Shown here piece after piece: positions 18,697 through 27,129 of a DNA stretch of 64,000 nt (its first letter is position 1; every line of letters starts with the position of its first letter). The notes under the pieces were generated by a model. The model saw nothing but the letters and a program-made list of their open reading frames with translations. It had not been told where the DNA came from and made no database searches. Location: positions 1 through 64,000 of the forward strand of contig NZ_JAULSC010000014.1 in assembly GCF_030518195.1 (NCBI RefSeq). Reading direction: 5' to 3'. Both the position numbers and the translations under genes were made by a program. Origin of the DNA: Nocardioides cremeus. GTDB taxonomy: Bacteria; Actinomycetota; Actinomycetes; Propionibacteriales; Nocardioidaceae.

Positions 18697-19302
18697 GTGA
18701 GCAGCGAGCAGCCACGACCCCACCACCGCCCGATGCAGATGACCAGCGCCTTCTTCGACGACGTCGAGGGCGGGGTCGATCCCGCCCTGGTCACCGAGGC
18801 CGCCGACCGCGCCGCCCAGCTGCTGGTGCGCGGGGCCCGCGAGAGCGACGACGAGGCGGTCGCCGAGCGGCTGCTGCACCTGGCCGACACCGAGGGCATC
18901 GAGGCCGTCGCCGAGGTCTGGGCGGGCTCGCCGGCAGACTCGCTGGCCGGCTGCCTGTGGCGGCTCTACCTGCTGCGTGCCTGGGTGCACGCCGAGCCGG
19001 TGCGCGCCGCGGGGGAGTTCGAGGAGGGCCGCACCCGGGCACCCGTCGCCCGGGTGGTCGCCGGGGTCGCGGAGCCACCGGGCCCCGAGGAGCTCAAGGC
19101 GATGGTCGACGAGGTGCTGCGCGGCATCGCGAGCGGTGACTTCGCCGACGTGCTCTTCCGCGGCGCCGCCTTCGCGCGCGTCGTCGCCGCCGGTCGGGCG
19201 GGGCGCGCCGACAGCGTCCACGACGACGTACGCCGCATGCTCGCGGTGGCCGAGCAGCTCGAGGCCGCGGGCCACGCCGAGCTGGCCGGGCGCCTGGCGT
19301 GA
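18697..19302 (+). CDS. conserved hypothetical helical protein
   Basis: A 201-residue, alanine- and glutamate-rich, mostly helical soluble protein (for example the stretch DEAVAERLLHLADTEGIEAVAEVW). No catalytic motif is recognised. GTG at 18697 is preferred because TAGCGT (18684-18689) ends seven bases before it with no ribosome site, the leaderless pattern used widely here; an earlier GTG at 18688 would lie within that promoter. It sits between hrpA and a structured RNA candidate. Function unknown. Confidence 0.7.
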   Translation: MSSEQPRPHHRPMQMTSAFFDDVEGGVDPALVTEAADRAAQLLVRGARESDDEAVAERLLHLADTEGIEAVAEVWAGSPADSLAGCLWRLYLLRAWVHAEPVRAAGEFEEGRTRAPVARVVAGVAEPPGPEELKAMVDEVLRGIASGDFADVLFRGAAFARVVAAGRAGRADSVHDDVRRMLAVAEQLEAAGHAELAGRLA

Positions 19303-19331
19303 GCGCCGACACGCGCCTGTGCAGACCGGAC

Positions 19332-19359
19332 TTGAGTCGTGCGGCTGAGCGTTTATGCT
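19332..19359 (+). promoter_or_regulatory. sigma-70-type promoter for the structured RNA candidate
   Basis: TTGAGT (19332-19337), 16-bp spacer, TATGCT (19354-19359). This is one of the best sigma-70-like matches in the window. The expected start, about 19366, is the first base of the RNA stem described next. Confidence 0.6.
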
Positions 19360-19365
19360 GGATGA

Positions 19366-19455
19366 CGGTGCGCCGGACCGCGGCAGCCCCGGGTCCCACA
19401 TATAGCCGCTACGAGCGGCCACGCGCCGTGAGGCGCTCCCGGTCCGGCGTACCAT
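19366..19455 (+). ncRNA. candidate structured RNA, unassigned
   Basis: About 90 nt of folded RNA begin at the predicted transcription start. The closing stem pairs GTGCGCCGGACCG (19368-19380) with CGGTCCGGCGTAC (19440-19452), 13 bp with one G-U. Inside it are two hairpins: GCCGCT-ACG-AGCGGC, and GCGCC-GTGA-GGCGC, the latter with a GNRA tetraloop. No ORF covers it and it lacks a T-run. It could be a small RNA or a 5' element of the PemK-like gene that starts 14 bases after the closing stem. It does not match SRP RNA, 6S, tmRNA or riboswitch consensus that I know. Confidence 0.6.
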
Positions 19456-19465
19456 CACAGGCCTC

Positions 19466-19894
19466 ATGAGCTTCCTGCCGCGCGCCTTCTCGTCCGTCCG
19501 CCGGCGCAGGCCGCGCGTCTCCTACCGTCCCCTGAGTGACGGTCGCCCCGACCCGGGCGAGGTCGTGTGGGCGTGGGTGCCCTACGAGGAGGACGCCTCG
19601 CAGGGCAAGGACCGCCCCGTGCTGCTGGTGGCCGCCGACCGCACCCACGTCTACGGGTTGATGCTCACCAGCCAGGACCACGACCGCGACGCGGCCGACG
19701 AGGCCCGCTGGGGCCGGCACTGGATGGACGTCGGCTCGGGCGGCTGGGACCGCGAGCGGCGCCCCAGCGAGGTCCGGCTCGACCGGCTGCTGCGCCTGGA
19801 CCCCGCCGACGTGCGCCGCGAGGGCGCAGCGCTGGACCGCCCGGTCTTCGACGCGGTCGTCGCGCAGGCCCGCCGCTTCCACCGGCTGGGGTGA
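19466..19894 (+). CDS. PemK/MazF-family protein without adjacent antitoxin
   Basis: A 142-residue protein of the PemK/MazF fold (residues 25-140). GEVVWAWVPYEEDASQGKDRPVLLVA matches the family start, in which MazF toxins have a G-x-V-W ... K-x-RPVLV pattern. MazF proteins are sequence-specific endoribonucleases, normally paired with an upstream antitoxin gene. None is present here; the upstream neighbour is a structured RNA. It may therefore be a solitary non-toxic homologue, or be held in check by RNA (speculative). A basic N-terminal extension (RAFSSVRRRRPRV) is unusual. TACCAT lies ten bases before the ATG, overlapping the RNA stem's 3' strand. Confidence 0.78.
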   Translation: MSFLPRAFSSVRRRRPRVSYRPLSDGRPDPGEVVWAWVPYEEDASQGKDRPVLLVAADRTHVYGLMLTSQDHDRDAADEARWGRHWMDVGSGGWDRERRPSEVRLDRLLRLDPADVRREGAALDRPVFDAVVAQARRFHRLG

Positions 19895-19998
19895 GGGAGA
19901 GGCCGCTCACGTTGCGCGATCGTGACCGTGCTCGGCCCCCGGCCACCGGGCCGCGCTGGATAGGGTGGCGCGGCAGATCCCCGACGGACGAGGTGGCA

Positions 19999-21396
19999 GT
20001 GAAGAGCAAGCGCAGGCAGGCCCGACGGGGCGTGGCCACGACCGTCGCGCTCCTGGCCCTCGGTCTCGTCGCGACCGCGTGCGACAGCGACGCCGGCAGC
20101 GAGCAGCCGCTGCCCGGTCCCGAGCCGGTGCCGGCACCGCAGGCCAAGACCGAGCTGACCCTGGGCGTGTGGGGCAAGCAGGAGGAGGTCGCGGGCTACC
20201 AGCGGGTCGTCGAGGAGTACAACGAGACCTCCACCACCAGCACCGTGACCCTGGAGACCTGGCCCGACCGCGACGCGCTCGACGACGCCCTGCGTGCCGG
20301 CGAGGCCAGCCCCGACGTCTACCTCGCCTCGCGGCGCGACCTGACGTTCCTGCGTGAGGAGGGCTACGCGACGCCGGTCGACGAGCTGCTCGACGAGCGC
20401 TCGGTCGAGTTCGGCGACGGCTACTCGCGTGACGCCCTCGAGGCCTTCTCCGCCGACACCCGGCTGCAGTGCATGCCCTTCGGCGTCTCGCCGATGGTGA
20501 TCTACCGCAACACCGACCTCGTCGACTTCGAGCGGATGGCCGAGCTCGAGTTCGACACGCCCTCGCCCGGGTCGAGCCGCTTCACCTTCGACGAGTTCGC
20601 GGCCGCGGCCGAGTTCGCCACCAAGCCGCGCCGCCGCAGCAAGGGCGTCTACATCGAGCCGTCGCTGCGCGGCCTGGCGCCCTTCGTCTACTCCGGCGGC
20701 GGCGAGATCTTCGACGACGGCGACACGCCTACCTCGCTGGCGCTGTCGAGCGACGAGTCGCGCGACGCCCTGGAGCGCACCCTCCAGCTGCTGCGCCGCC
20801 CCAGCCTGACCCTGACCCAGGAACAGCTCGACAAGGCCACGCCCCAGGAGTGGTTCGAGCGCGGCCGCCTGGGCATGATCGCCGGCTACCGCGACCTGGT
20901 GCCCGAGCTGCGCGACGTCGAGGGCCTGGAGTTCGACGTGCTGCCGATGCCGACCCTCGACTCCCCGGCGACCATCGGCGACCTGACCGGGCTGTGCCTC
21001 AACCCGGCCACCGAGTCGATCAACGACGCCGCCGACCTGCTGGTGCACATGATCTCCGACGAGGTCGTCGGCGAGCTGACCCGCACCGGCTACCTGGTGC
21101 CGGCCAACCAGCAGGTGGCCCTGACCGAGGACTTCGCCCAGCCCGCCCTGCAGCCCGATCGCGCCGACGTCTTCACCTCGGCCGTGCGCTCGATGCGGGT
21201 GCCGCCGCTGCTCGACACCTGGACCCAGCTGCAGCGCCTGGTCGACGGCCCGATCGCCGAGCTGGTCACCGCCCCCGGTGTGCTCGACCTCGAGACCGCC
21301 ACCACGCTGATCGACGAGGTCTCGCGCGAGGTGCTGGCGCCCGAGGCCGAGGAGAGCGAGGACCCCGACGCCGAGGAGACCGACGGCGAGGGATAG
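19999..21396 (+). CDS. ABC-type extracellular solute-binding lipoprotein
   Basis: A 465-residue lipoprotein. The signal peptide ends in the lipobox LVATAC (lipidated Cys28). The mature protein is a family 1 solute-binding protein (ELTLGVWGKQEEVAGYQ start, then alternating alpha/beta lobes, with GYRDLVPELR near 300), which usually captures sugars for an ABC importer. No permease or ATPase gene is adjacent, so the partner transporter must be elsewhere or the protein is a sensor. GTG at 19999 follows GAGGTGG; TAGGGT at 19961-19966 is a probable -10. The acidic tail (EESEDPDAEETDGEG) is atypical. A two-sided terminator contains its stop codon. Confidence 0.87.
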   Translation: MKSKRRQARRGVATTVALLALGLVATACDSDAGSEQPLPGPEPVPAPQAKTELTLGVWGKQEEVAGYQRVVEEYNETSTTSTVTLETWPDRDALDDALRAGEASPDVYLASRRDLTFLREEGYATPVDELLDERSVEFGDGYSRDALEAFSADTRLQCMPFGVSPMVIYRNTDLVDFERMAELEFDTPSPGSSRFTFDEFAAAAEFATKPRRRSKGVYIEPSLRGLAPFVYSGGGEIFDDGDTPTSLALSSDESRDALERTLQLLRRPSLTLTQEQLDKATPQEWFERGRLGMIAGYRDLVPELRDVEGLEFDVLPMPTLDSPATIGDLTGLCLNPATESINDAADLLVHMISDEVVGELTRTGYLVPANQQVALTEDFAQPALQPDRADVFTSAVRSMRVPPLLDTWTQLQRLVDGPIAELVTAPGVLDLETATTLIDEVSREVLAPEAEESEDPDAEETDGEG

Positions 21397-21455
21397 TCCC
21401 TGACCCTGCTCACCGCGACACGCGGGTGGGCGGTGTGGAACGTCGGGGACTATCC
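21391..21455. terminator. bidirectional terminator whose stem holds both stop codons
   Basis: GGATAGTCCC (21391-21400) pairs perfectly with GGGACTATCC (21446-21455). On each strand the stem reads GGA-TAG, so it encodes the last codon and the stop of both convergent genes. An inner hairpin CACCGCG-ACA-CGCGGGTG (21411-21428) adds stability. Confidence 0.72.
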
Positions 21456-22844
21456 GCCCCCGGGCTCGACCGCATCGGGCTGGTCCGGATCGGCAGGGTC
21501 GGCCGGGGGCTCCGGTTCGGGCTCGACGTCGGCACGCAGCACGGCGTCGACGACCACCGGGCCGACGAGGGCGACCTGCCAGGGGCGTGCGCCCATCGCG
21601 GCGAGCGCCTCGGCGACGGCCTCGGCCAGCTCCTGCGGCTCGCGGGTCGCGGGCGGCGCCCAGAGCACGCGACGCAGCGAGTCGGGGGTCAGCAGGTTCT
21701 CCAGCGGCATGCCGTGCTCCTCGGCCAGCGCGCTCATCGCCTCGCGGGCCAGCACCAGGCGGCGGGCCGCGACCGGGTCGCGGTCGGCCCAGGCGCGCGG
21801 GGGAGGGGGACCGTCGGTGCGCGGGGTGCGGGCCGGCAGGTCGGCCTCGGGCATCTCCGCGACCTCGCGCAGCACGGCGGCGAAGCGCGCCGAGTAGCGG
21901 TCGGCACCCCGGCCGTGGAAACCCTTGAGCGCCATCAGCGTCGCCCGGTCGGTCGGCAGGGTGGGGGCGGTCGCGGCGGCGGTCAGCGCCGAGTCGGGCA
22001 CGATCCGGCCCGGGGTCACGTCGCGCTGCTCGGCGATCTCGTCGCGCAGCTCCCACATCGCCTTGACCGCGCCGAGGGCCCGGCGACCGCGGACCTTGTG
22101 CAGGCCCGACGTACGACGCCAGGCGTCGACGCGCACCGGCTGCTCGAAGCTGCGCAGGGCGTCGAACTCCTGGCGGGCCCACTCGTCCTTGCCGGTGGCG
22201 ACCAGCTCGGCCGCGATCAGGTCGCGCAGCTCGACGAGGACCTCGACGTCGAGGGCGGCGTACTCGAGCCAGGGCCGCGGGAGCGGGCGGGTCGACCAGT
22301 CGACCGCGGAGTGCTCCTTCTTCATCCGGCGCCCGATGAGCGTCTCGACCAGGGTGGCCAGGCCGACGCGGGGGTAGCCCAGCAGCCGGCCCGCCAGCTC
22401 GGTGTCGAAGAGCTCGGTGGGCCACAGGCCCTCGGCGCGCAGGCAGGGCAGGTCCTGGGTGGCGGCGTGCAGGATCCACTCGGACTCGCCGATGGCCTCC
22501 TGCAGCGGCGCCAGGCCGTCGAAGGCGATCGGGTCGAGCAGGTGGGTGCCCGAGCCCTCGCGGCGCAGCTGGATCAGGTAGGCCCGGTTGGAGTAGCGGT
22601 AGCCCGAGGCCCGCTCGGCGTCGATGGCCACCGGGCCCTCGCCGCCGGCGATCGCCTCGCACAGCGCGGCCAGCCCGGCCTCGGTGTCGACGACCTCGCC
22701 CAGGCCGTCGCGCAGGGTCAGCAGCGGGGCCGGCTCGACCTCGGGCTCGGCCGGCTCGGCCGACCGGGTGGTGTCGGGGGTGTCGGGGGTGTCGGTGGGG
22801 TCGGTCGAGCCGGTGGGCTCGACCTCCTCGGAGCGGGTCGCCAT
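21450..22844 (-). CDS. rnd: ribonuclease D with HRDC domain
   Basis: A 464-residue 3'-5' exoribonuclease. The DEDD exonuclease domain (about 45-240) has PVAIDAERASGYRY (motif I; DAE), ILHAATQDLPCL (motif II) and YAALDVEVLVELRD (motif III with Tyr). An HRDC domain follows near 265-345 (MWELRDEIAEQRDVTPGRIVPD). RNase D trims tRNA and other RNA 3' ends. The first 40 residues are a low-complexity T/D/P linker. Its ATG shares one base with the DUF3000 stop (TGATG), so both are in one operon; hemE is divergent. The same rnd-DUF3000-hemE order occurs in mycobacteria. Confidence 0.92.
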   Translation of the reverse strand: MATRSEEVEPTGSTDPTDTPDTPDTTRSAEPAEPEVEPAPLLTLRDGLGEVVDTEAGLAALCEAIAGGEGPVAIDAERASGYRYSNRAYLIQLRREGSGTHLLDPIAFDGLAPLQEAIGESEWILHAATQDLPCLRAEGLWPTELFDTELAGRLLGYPRVGLATLVETLIGRRMKKEHSAVDWSTRPLPRPWLEYAALDVEVLVELRDLIAAELVATGKDEWARQEFDALRSFEQPVRVDAWRRTSGLHKVRGRRALGAVKAMWELRDEIAEQRDVTPGRIVPDSALTAAATAPTLPTDRATLMALKGFHGRGADRYSARFAAVLREVAEMPEADLPARTPRTDGPPPPRAWADRDPVAARRLVLAREAMSALAEEHGMPLENLLTPDSLRRVLWAPPATREPQELAEAVAEALAAMGARPWQVALVGPVVVDAVLRADVEPEPEPPADPADPDQPDAVEPGGG

Positions 22845-23467
22845 CAGCGCGCGCCGCGCTGCCCGCGCCGGCTCGGGAGCACCGCGACCCCGTCGGGGAC
22901 CGGCTCGAGGCCGGCGGCGGTGCACAGCAGCTCGCCCCAGGCCTCGACGTGCGGCGCGGTGTCGGGCACCCCGTCGTCGCCGACGACCGGGGTCCACGAG
23001 GCACGGACCTCGATCTGGGCGGTGCCGCCCTCGTCGGCCATCGAGCCGAAGGACTCGGTGGCCACCCGGGTGACGGTGCCGGACTGGTGCGAGTACGCCG
23101 CGCCGTGCGCCTCGAGCGCGTCGGTGAGCCAGCTCCACCCCACGCCGGCCAGCAGCGGGTCGCTGACCAGGTCGACCTCGATCTCGGCGCGGGCGTAGGC
23201 CACGCAGCGGAAGGTGCCGCCCCAGGCGTCGTTGCCCTCGGGGTCGTGGAGCAGGATGATCCGCCCGGTCGCCACGTCGGTGTCGTCGACGGTCACGTCG
23301 GCGCTCAGCGCGGAGGACCACGGCGCGATGCGCTGCGGCGCCGGCATCTCCTCGCAGAGCACCTCGGGTCGCAGACGTGCCGTGCGCAGCCCGGCGACGG
23401 CCGCGGTGAACTCGGCGGGGGCAGCGGGCACCCCGGCGCCGGGGTGCGTCTCCTGGCGGACGACCAT
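22844..23467 (-). CDS. DUF3000 domain protein
   Basis: A 207-residue conserved actinobacterial protein of the DUF3000 family (ARLRPEVLCEEMPAPQRIAPWSSAL, then FRCVAYARAEIEVDLVSDPLLAGVGWSWLTDAL). Function unknown; its constant position between rnd and hemE across actinobacteria suggests a housekeeping role. TACGCT (23480-23475) lies seven bases before the ATG, a leaderless pattern. It is first in an operon with rnd, coupled through TGATG. Confidence 0.9.
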   Translation of the reverse strand: MVVRQETHPGAGVPAAPAEFTAAVAGLRTARLRPEVLCEEMPAPQRIAPWSSALSADVTVDDTDVATGRIILLHDPEGNDAWGGTFRCVAYARAEIEVDLVSDPLLAGVGWSWLTDALEAHGAAYSHQSGTVTRVATESFGSMADEGGTAQIEVRASWTPVVGDDGVPDTAPHVEAWGELLCTAAGLEPVPDGVAVLPSRRGQRGAR

Positions 23468-23538
23468 GCCCCCCAGCGTAGGCGTGGGGGCGTCGAACCG
23501 ATGTGCGAACACGCCGTGGCACCTGCGACCCTTGCCCT

Positions 23539-24609
23539 GTGAGCACCGCCGCAGCCGACCCGTCCGGCCCGACCAGCCCCGCCCACGACAGTGCGTTCCT
23601 GCGGGCCGCCCGCGGCCAGGACGTGCCCCACACGCCCGTGTGGTTCATGCGCCAGGCCGGTCGCTCGCTGCCCGAGTACCTGCGCGTGCGCGAGGGCGTC
23701 GCGATGCTCGACGCCTGCATGGACCCCGAGATGGTCGTCGAGATCACCATGCAGCCGGTGCGCCGCTACGGCGTCGACGCCGCCATCTTCTTCTCCGACA
23801 TCGTGCTGCCGCTCAAGGCCGTCGGCGTCGACCTCGACATCGTGCCCGGCGTGGGCCCCGTGGTTGCCGAGCCGGTGCGCACCCTCGCCGACGTCGAGCG
23901 GATCCCCGAGCTGACCCCCGAGCACGTCGGCTTCATCACCGAGGCGGTGCGCGGCCTGGTCGGCGAGCTCGGCTCGACCCCGCTGATCGGCTTCGCCGGT
24001 GCCCCCTTCACCGTGGCCTCCTACCTGGTCGAGGGCGGGCCCTCGAAGGAGCACGCCAAGACCAAGGCGATGATGTTCGGCGCCCCCGAGGTCTGGGACG
24101 CGCTGATGCGCAAGATCGGCCGGATGGCCGCCTCCTACCTCGAGGTGCAGGTCGCGGCGGGCGCCTCGGCCGTGCAGCTCTTCGACTCCTGGGCCGGGGC
24201 GCTGACCCCCGCCGACTACGCCGAGCACGTCGCACCGCACTCCACCGCGGTCCTCGAGCGCGCGGGCGCCCTGGGCGTGCCGCGCATCCACTTCGGGGTC
24301 GGCACCGCCAACCTCCTCGACCTGATGGGCGAGGCCGGCGCCGACGTCGTCGGCGTCGACTGGCGCACCCCGCTGGAGCGCGCGATCCCGCTGGTCGGCG
24401 ACCGCGCGGTGCAGGGCAACCTCGACCCCACCCTGGTCTTCGCGCCCACCGACGTGATGACCGCACGGGCCGCCCAGGTCATCGAGGCCGGCCGCGCCGC
24501 CCGCGGGCACATCTTCAACCTGGGCCACGGCGTCATCCCCGCCACCGACCCCGACCAGCTGGCGCGGCTGACCGAGTTCGTGCAGGGCTACCCGCTCGAG
24601 CCCCGCTGA
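23539..24609 (+). CDS. hemE: uroporphyrinogen III decarboxylase
   Basis: A 356-residue HemE, which removes four carboxyl groups from uroporphyrinogen III to give coproporphyrinogen III. Signature motifs are present: PVWFMRQAGRSLPEY near residue 34, and GFAGAPFTVASYLVEGG near 155 (family GFxGAPFTxAxYxxEG). GTG at 23539 is preceded by GACCCT six bases upstream and no ribosome site (leaderless pattern). It is divergent from DUF3000-rnd, with only 71 bases between the two starts. HemY is found 1 kb downstream behind an oppositely oriented lipoprotein gene. Confidence 0.96.
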   Translation: MSTAAADPSGPTSPAHDSAFLRAARGQDVPHTPVWFMRQAGRSLPEYLRVREGVAMLDACMDPEMVVEITMQPVRRYGVDAAIFFSDIVLPLKAVGVDLDIVPGVGPVVAEPVRTLADVERIPELTPEHVGFITEAVRGLVGELGSTPLIGFAGAPFTVASYLVEGGPSKEHAKTKAMMFGAPEVWDALMRKIGRMAASYLEVQVAAGASAVQLFDSWAGALTPADYAEHVAPHSTAVLERAGALGVPRIHFGVGTANLLDLMGEAGADVVGVDWRTPLERAIPLVGDRAVQGNLDPTLVFAPTDVMTARAAQVIEAGRAARGHIFNLGHGVIPATDPDQLARLTEFVQGYPLEPR

Positions 24610-24627
24610 CCCTGCCGACCCGGCTGA

Positions 24628-24642
24628 GCCTGCTGGTCAGGC
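24628..24642. terminator. small bidirectional hairpin between hemE and the DUF4349 gene
   Basis: GCCTG-CTGGT-CAGGC after the hemE stop overlaps the stop codon of the convergent DUF4349 gene. Confidence 0.5.
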
Positions 24643-25563
24643 GGCCGCGCGGCGGCGGCGTACGACGGGACGCAGCAGCAGCCAGGCCGGCGCCCCGAGC
24701 AGCAGCCCGAGCACCAGGAAGGGCAGCACCGCACCGGTGACGGTGGCCAGGCCCAGCAGCACCGTGGTCAGGCCGTCCCAGCCGGCCCGCAGCCCGGAGA
24801 GGAAGCCGGCCTCGGCGGGCTCGGGATCGGTGCGCGCGGCGTCGGCGCGCTCGACGTGCACGGTGATCGTCGACATCGACGTCTGGTCGGCCAGGTAGGC
24901 CTGCTGGCGCAGCAGCGAGTTGAGCCGCTCCTGGCGCTGGGTCAGCTGCTGCTCGACGGCGACCACGTCGCGGATCGAGCCGGCGCGCTGCAGCAGCTCC
25001 TCGATGCGGGCGATGCTCGCGCGCTGCACCCGGATGCGCACCCGGGTGTCGACGACCTGCGTGGTGACGTCCTCGCTGGTCGAGGTGGAGGCCTCGAGGT
25101 CGGCGACCTTCTCGAGCTCGTCCATGGCCTCGGTGAACTCCGCGCTGGGCACCCGCAGCACCAGGCGGGCGTCGCGCACCTCGCCCTCCTGGTCGGTGCG
25201 GGTCTCGCTGTCGGTGACCTGCCCGCGGTAGCGGTCGGCGACCTTCTGCACGTCGAAGCGGGTGTCGGCGACGTCGTCGCTGCGCAGGGAGACGGTGCCG
25301 GTGGAGATGAGTGCCGGCTGCTGGGCCGCGACCGCGTCGACGTCCCCCGAGCCGGCGACGGACTCGTCGGTCGAGCCGCCCGCCGAGGAGAAGGCGTTGC
25401 GCCCCGCGCGGTCCTCGACGGCGCCGGAGTCGGCGCCCGACATGGGCGCCGCCTCGCCGGAGGAGGAGTCGGACCCGCCGTCGGCACCCGAGCAGGCGCT
25501 CAGCGTGGTGAGCAGGGCGAGGCAGCTGCCGGCGAGCAGCAGGCGGGGCGAGGTGGCGGTCAT
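24637..25563 (-). CDS. DUF4349 lipoprotein
   Basis: A 308-residue membrane-tethered lipoprotein. The signal peptide ends in LSAC (Cys24). The DUF4349 region spans about 80-250, with a long coiled coil (IARIEELLQRAGSIRDVVAVEQQLTQRQERLNSLL) and a C-terminal transmembrane helix (about 270-300) followed by a basic tail. Family members have no proven function; they are thought to act in the envelope. It is oriented against hemE and divergent from hemY, interrupting the haem gene block. No clear ribosome site precedes the ATG. Confidence 0.85.
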   Translation of the reverse strand: MTATSPRLLLAGSCLALLTTLSACSGADGGSDSSSGEAAPMSGADSGAVEDRAGRNAFSSAGGSTDESVAGSGDVDAVAAQQPALISTGTVSLRSDDVADTRFDVQKVADRYRGQVTDSETRTDQEGEVRDARLVLRVPSAEFTEAMDELEKVADLEASTSTSEDVTTQVVDTRVRIRVQRASIARIEELLQRAGSIRDVVAVEQQLTQRQERLNSLLRQQAYLADQTSMSTITVHVERADAARTDPEPAEAGFLSGLRAGWDGLTTVLLGLATVTGAVLPFLVLGLLLGAPAWLLLRPVVRRRRAAA

Positions 25564-25627
25564 GGGGGTGGGACGCCGCCCGCGACCGCCCGGTTCCCGG
25601 GCCGGGCGCGCGTGCCAGCATGGGGGC

Positions 25628-27013
25628 GTGCACAGGGACGTCGTGGTCGTCGGGGGCGGGATCGCCGGGCTGGCGGCCGCCCACGAGCTGGCCCTGGCCG
25701 GGCGCGACGTGCTGCTGCTCGAGGGATCGCCCGAGACCGGCGGCAAGCTGCGGGTGCGCGAGGTCGCCGGTGTGGGCGTCGACGTGGGCGCCGAGGCGAT
25801 GCTCAACCGTCGCCCCGAGGGCGTCGACCTGGCCCGCGCGGTCGGTCTCGACGTCGAGCACCCCGCCGTGGTCTCGTCGCGGATCTGGACCGGCGGCGCG
25901 CTGCGGCCGCTGCCGCGCTCGCTGATGGGCGTGCCGCTCGACCTCGACCAGCTCGAGGCCTCGGGCGTCCTCGACGACGACGCGCTGGCCCGGGTGCGCG
26001 CCGAGCCGTCGCTGCCGCCCACCGACGTCGGCGACGACCTCAGCGTCGGCGACCTCGTCGACGCCCGGCTGGGCCCCGCCGTCACCGACCTGCTCGTCGA
26101 GCCGCTGCTGGGCGGCGTGTACGCCGGTCGCGCCCGGCGGATCTCCGCGCGAGCGGCCGTGCCCCAGCTGGTGGCGATGGCCGAGCGGGGCTCGCTGGTC
26201 GAGCAGGGCGCGGCGATGGCGCCCGCGGGTGCGACGTACGCCGCCCCGGTCTTCGCGAGCATCGCCGGCGGCATGGGCCGGCTGCCCGGCGTGCTGGTCG
26301 AGGCCGTGCGTGCGGCCGGCGGCGAGGTGCGCACCGGCGCGACCGTGCGCGTGCTGGCCCGCGAGGGCGCCGGCTTCCGGCTGACGGTCGGGCCGACGAC
26401 CGCGCGCGAGAGCATCACCGCCGACGCCGTCGTGCTGGCCACCCCGGCCGCCGCGACCGCGCGCCTGCTGGGCGAGGTGGCCCCCGCTGCGGCCGACGCG
26501 CTGGCCCGCGTCGAGGCCGCTTCCGTCGGGGTCGTCACGCTGGCCTTCGCCGTCGACGACGTGCCCGAGATGGTCGCCGGCGGCTCGTCGGGGTTCCTGG
26601 TGCCGCCGGTGGAGGGCCGCGCGATCAAGGCCTCGACCTTCTCGTGCACCAAGTGGGCGTGGGTGGGCGAGGCGGGCGCCGCGCAGGGCGTCGTGCACCT
26701 GCGCACCTCGATCGGCCGGCACGGCGACGAGGCCTCCCTGCAGGCCACCGACGAGCGGCTCGTCGAGCTCTCGCTGGCCGACCTGCGCGACGCCGTCGGG
26801 CTGCGGGCGCGCCCCGTCGACACGCACGTGCAGCGGTGGGGCGGCGGGCTGCCGCAGTACGCCGTGGGCCACCTCGCGCTGGTCGCGCGGGTCCGCGAGG
26901 CCGTGGCCGCGGTGCCGGGGCTCGCGGTCTGCGGCGCGGCGTACGACGGCGTGGGGATCCCCGCCGTGGTCGGCTCGGCCAGCCTGGCGGTCCGCGAGGT
27001 CCTCGGGCGCTGA
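25628..27013 (+). CDS. hemY: protoporphyrinogen/coproporphyrinogen III oxidase
   Basis: A 461-residue FAD-dependent oxidase. The dinucleotide motif VVVVGGGIAGLAAAHELA is at the N-terminus and the C-terminal FAD motif near 430-450 (GLAVCGAAYDGVGIPAVVGSA). In actinobacteria with HemQ this enzyme oxidises coproporphyrinogen III to coproporphyrin III (also called CgoX). CAGCAT lies six bases before the GTG (leaderless pattern). In most actinobacteria hemQ follows directly; here it lies 3.7 kb further on, after three inserted genes. Confidence 0.94.
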   Translation: MHRDVVVVGGGIAGLAAAHELALAGRDVLLLEGSPETGGKLRVREVAGVGVDVGAEAMLNRRPEGVDLARAVGLDVEHPAVVSSRIWTGGALRPLPRSLMGVPLDLDQLEASGVLDDDALARVRAEPSLPPTDVGDDLSVGDLVDARLGPAVTDLLVEPLLGGVYAGRARRISARAAVPQLVAMAERGSLVEQGAAMAPAGATYAAPVFASIAGGMGRLPGVLVEAVRAAGGEVRTGATVRVLAREGAGFRLTVGPTTARESITADAVVLATPAAATARLLGEVAPAAADALARVEAASVGVVTLAFAVDDVPEMVAGGSSGFLVPPVEGRAIKASTFSCTKWAWVGEAGAAQGVVHLRTSIGRHGDEASLQATDERLVELSLADLRDAVGLRARPVDTHVQRWGGGLPQYAVGHLALVARVREAVAAVPGLAVCGAAYDGVGIPAVVGSASLAVREVLGR

Positions 27014-27066
27014 GCCGGCCCCGCGGCACCCGGTCCAGGGACCAGGTCTGCCCTGTTGTCCCTGTC

Positions 27067-27083
27067 GGCCGGGACATCCGGCC
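27067..27083 (+). terminator. hairpin after hemY
   Basis: GGCCGG-GACAT-CCGGCC, a perfect 6-bp stem 53 bases after the hemY stop. Confidence 0.45.
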
Positions 27084-27129
27084 CCGCACGCTCGGCTCCT
27101 CAGCAGAGGACCGACCGAGAGGACCAGGC

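Noticed and set aside
19366..19455. SRP (4.5S-like) RNA, mini-ykkC or other known riboswitch.
   Set aside because: The GGAAGCA(G) SRP loop is missing; the ACG loop occurs only once, whereas guanidine-II needs two ACGR hairpins; no other consensus fits.
19466..19894. Classical type II toxin-antitoxin pair with the 18697 gene as antitoxin.
   Set aside because: The upstream protein has no DNA-binding or AbrB/MazE-like domain, and a 160-base gap with its own promoter and RNA separates the genes.
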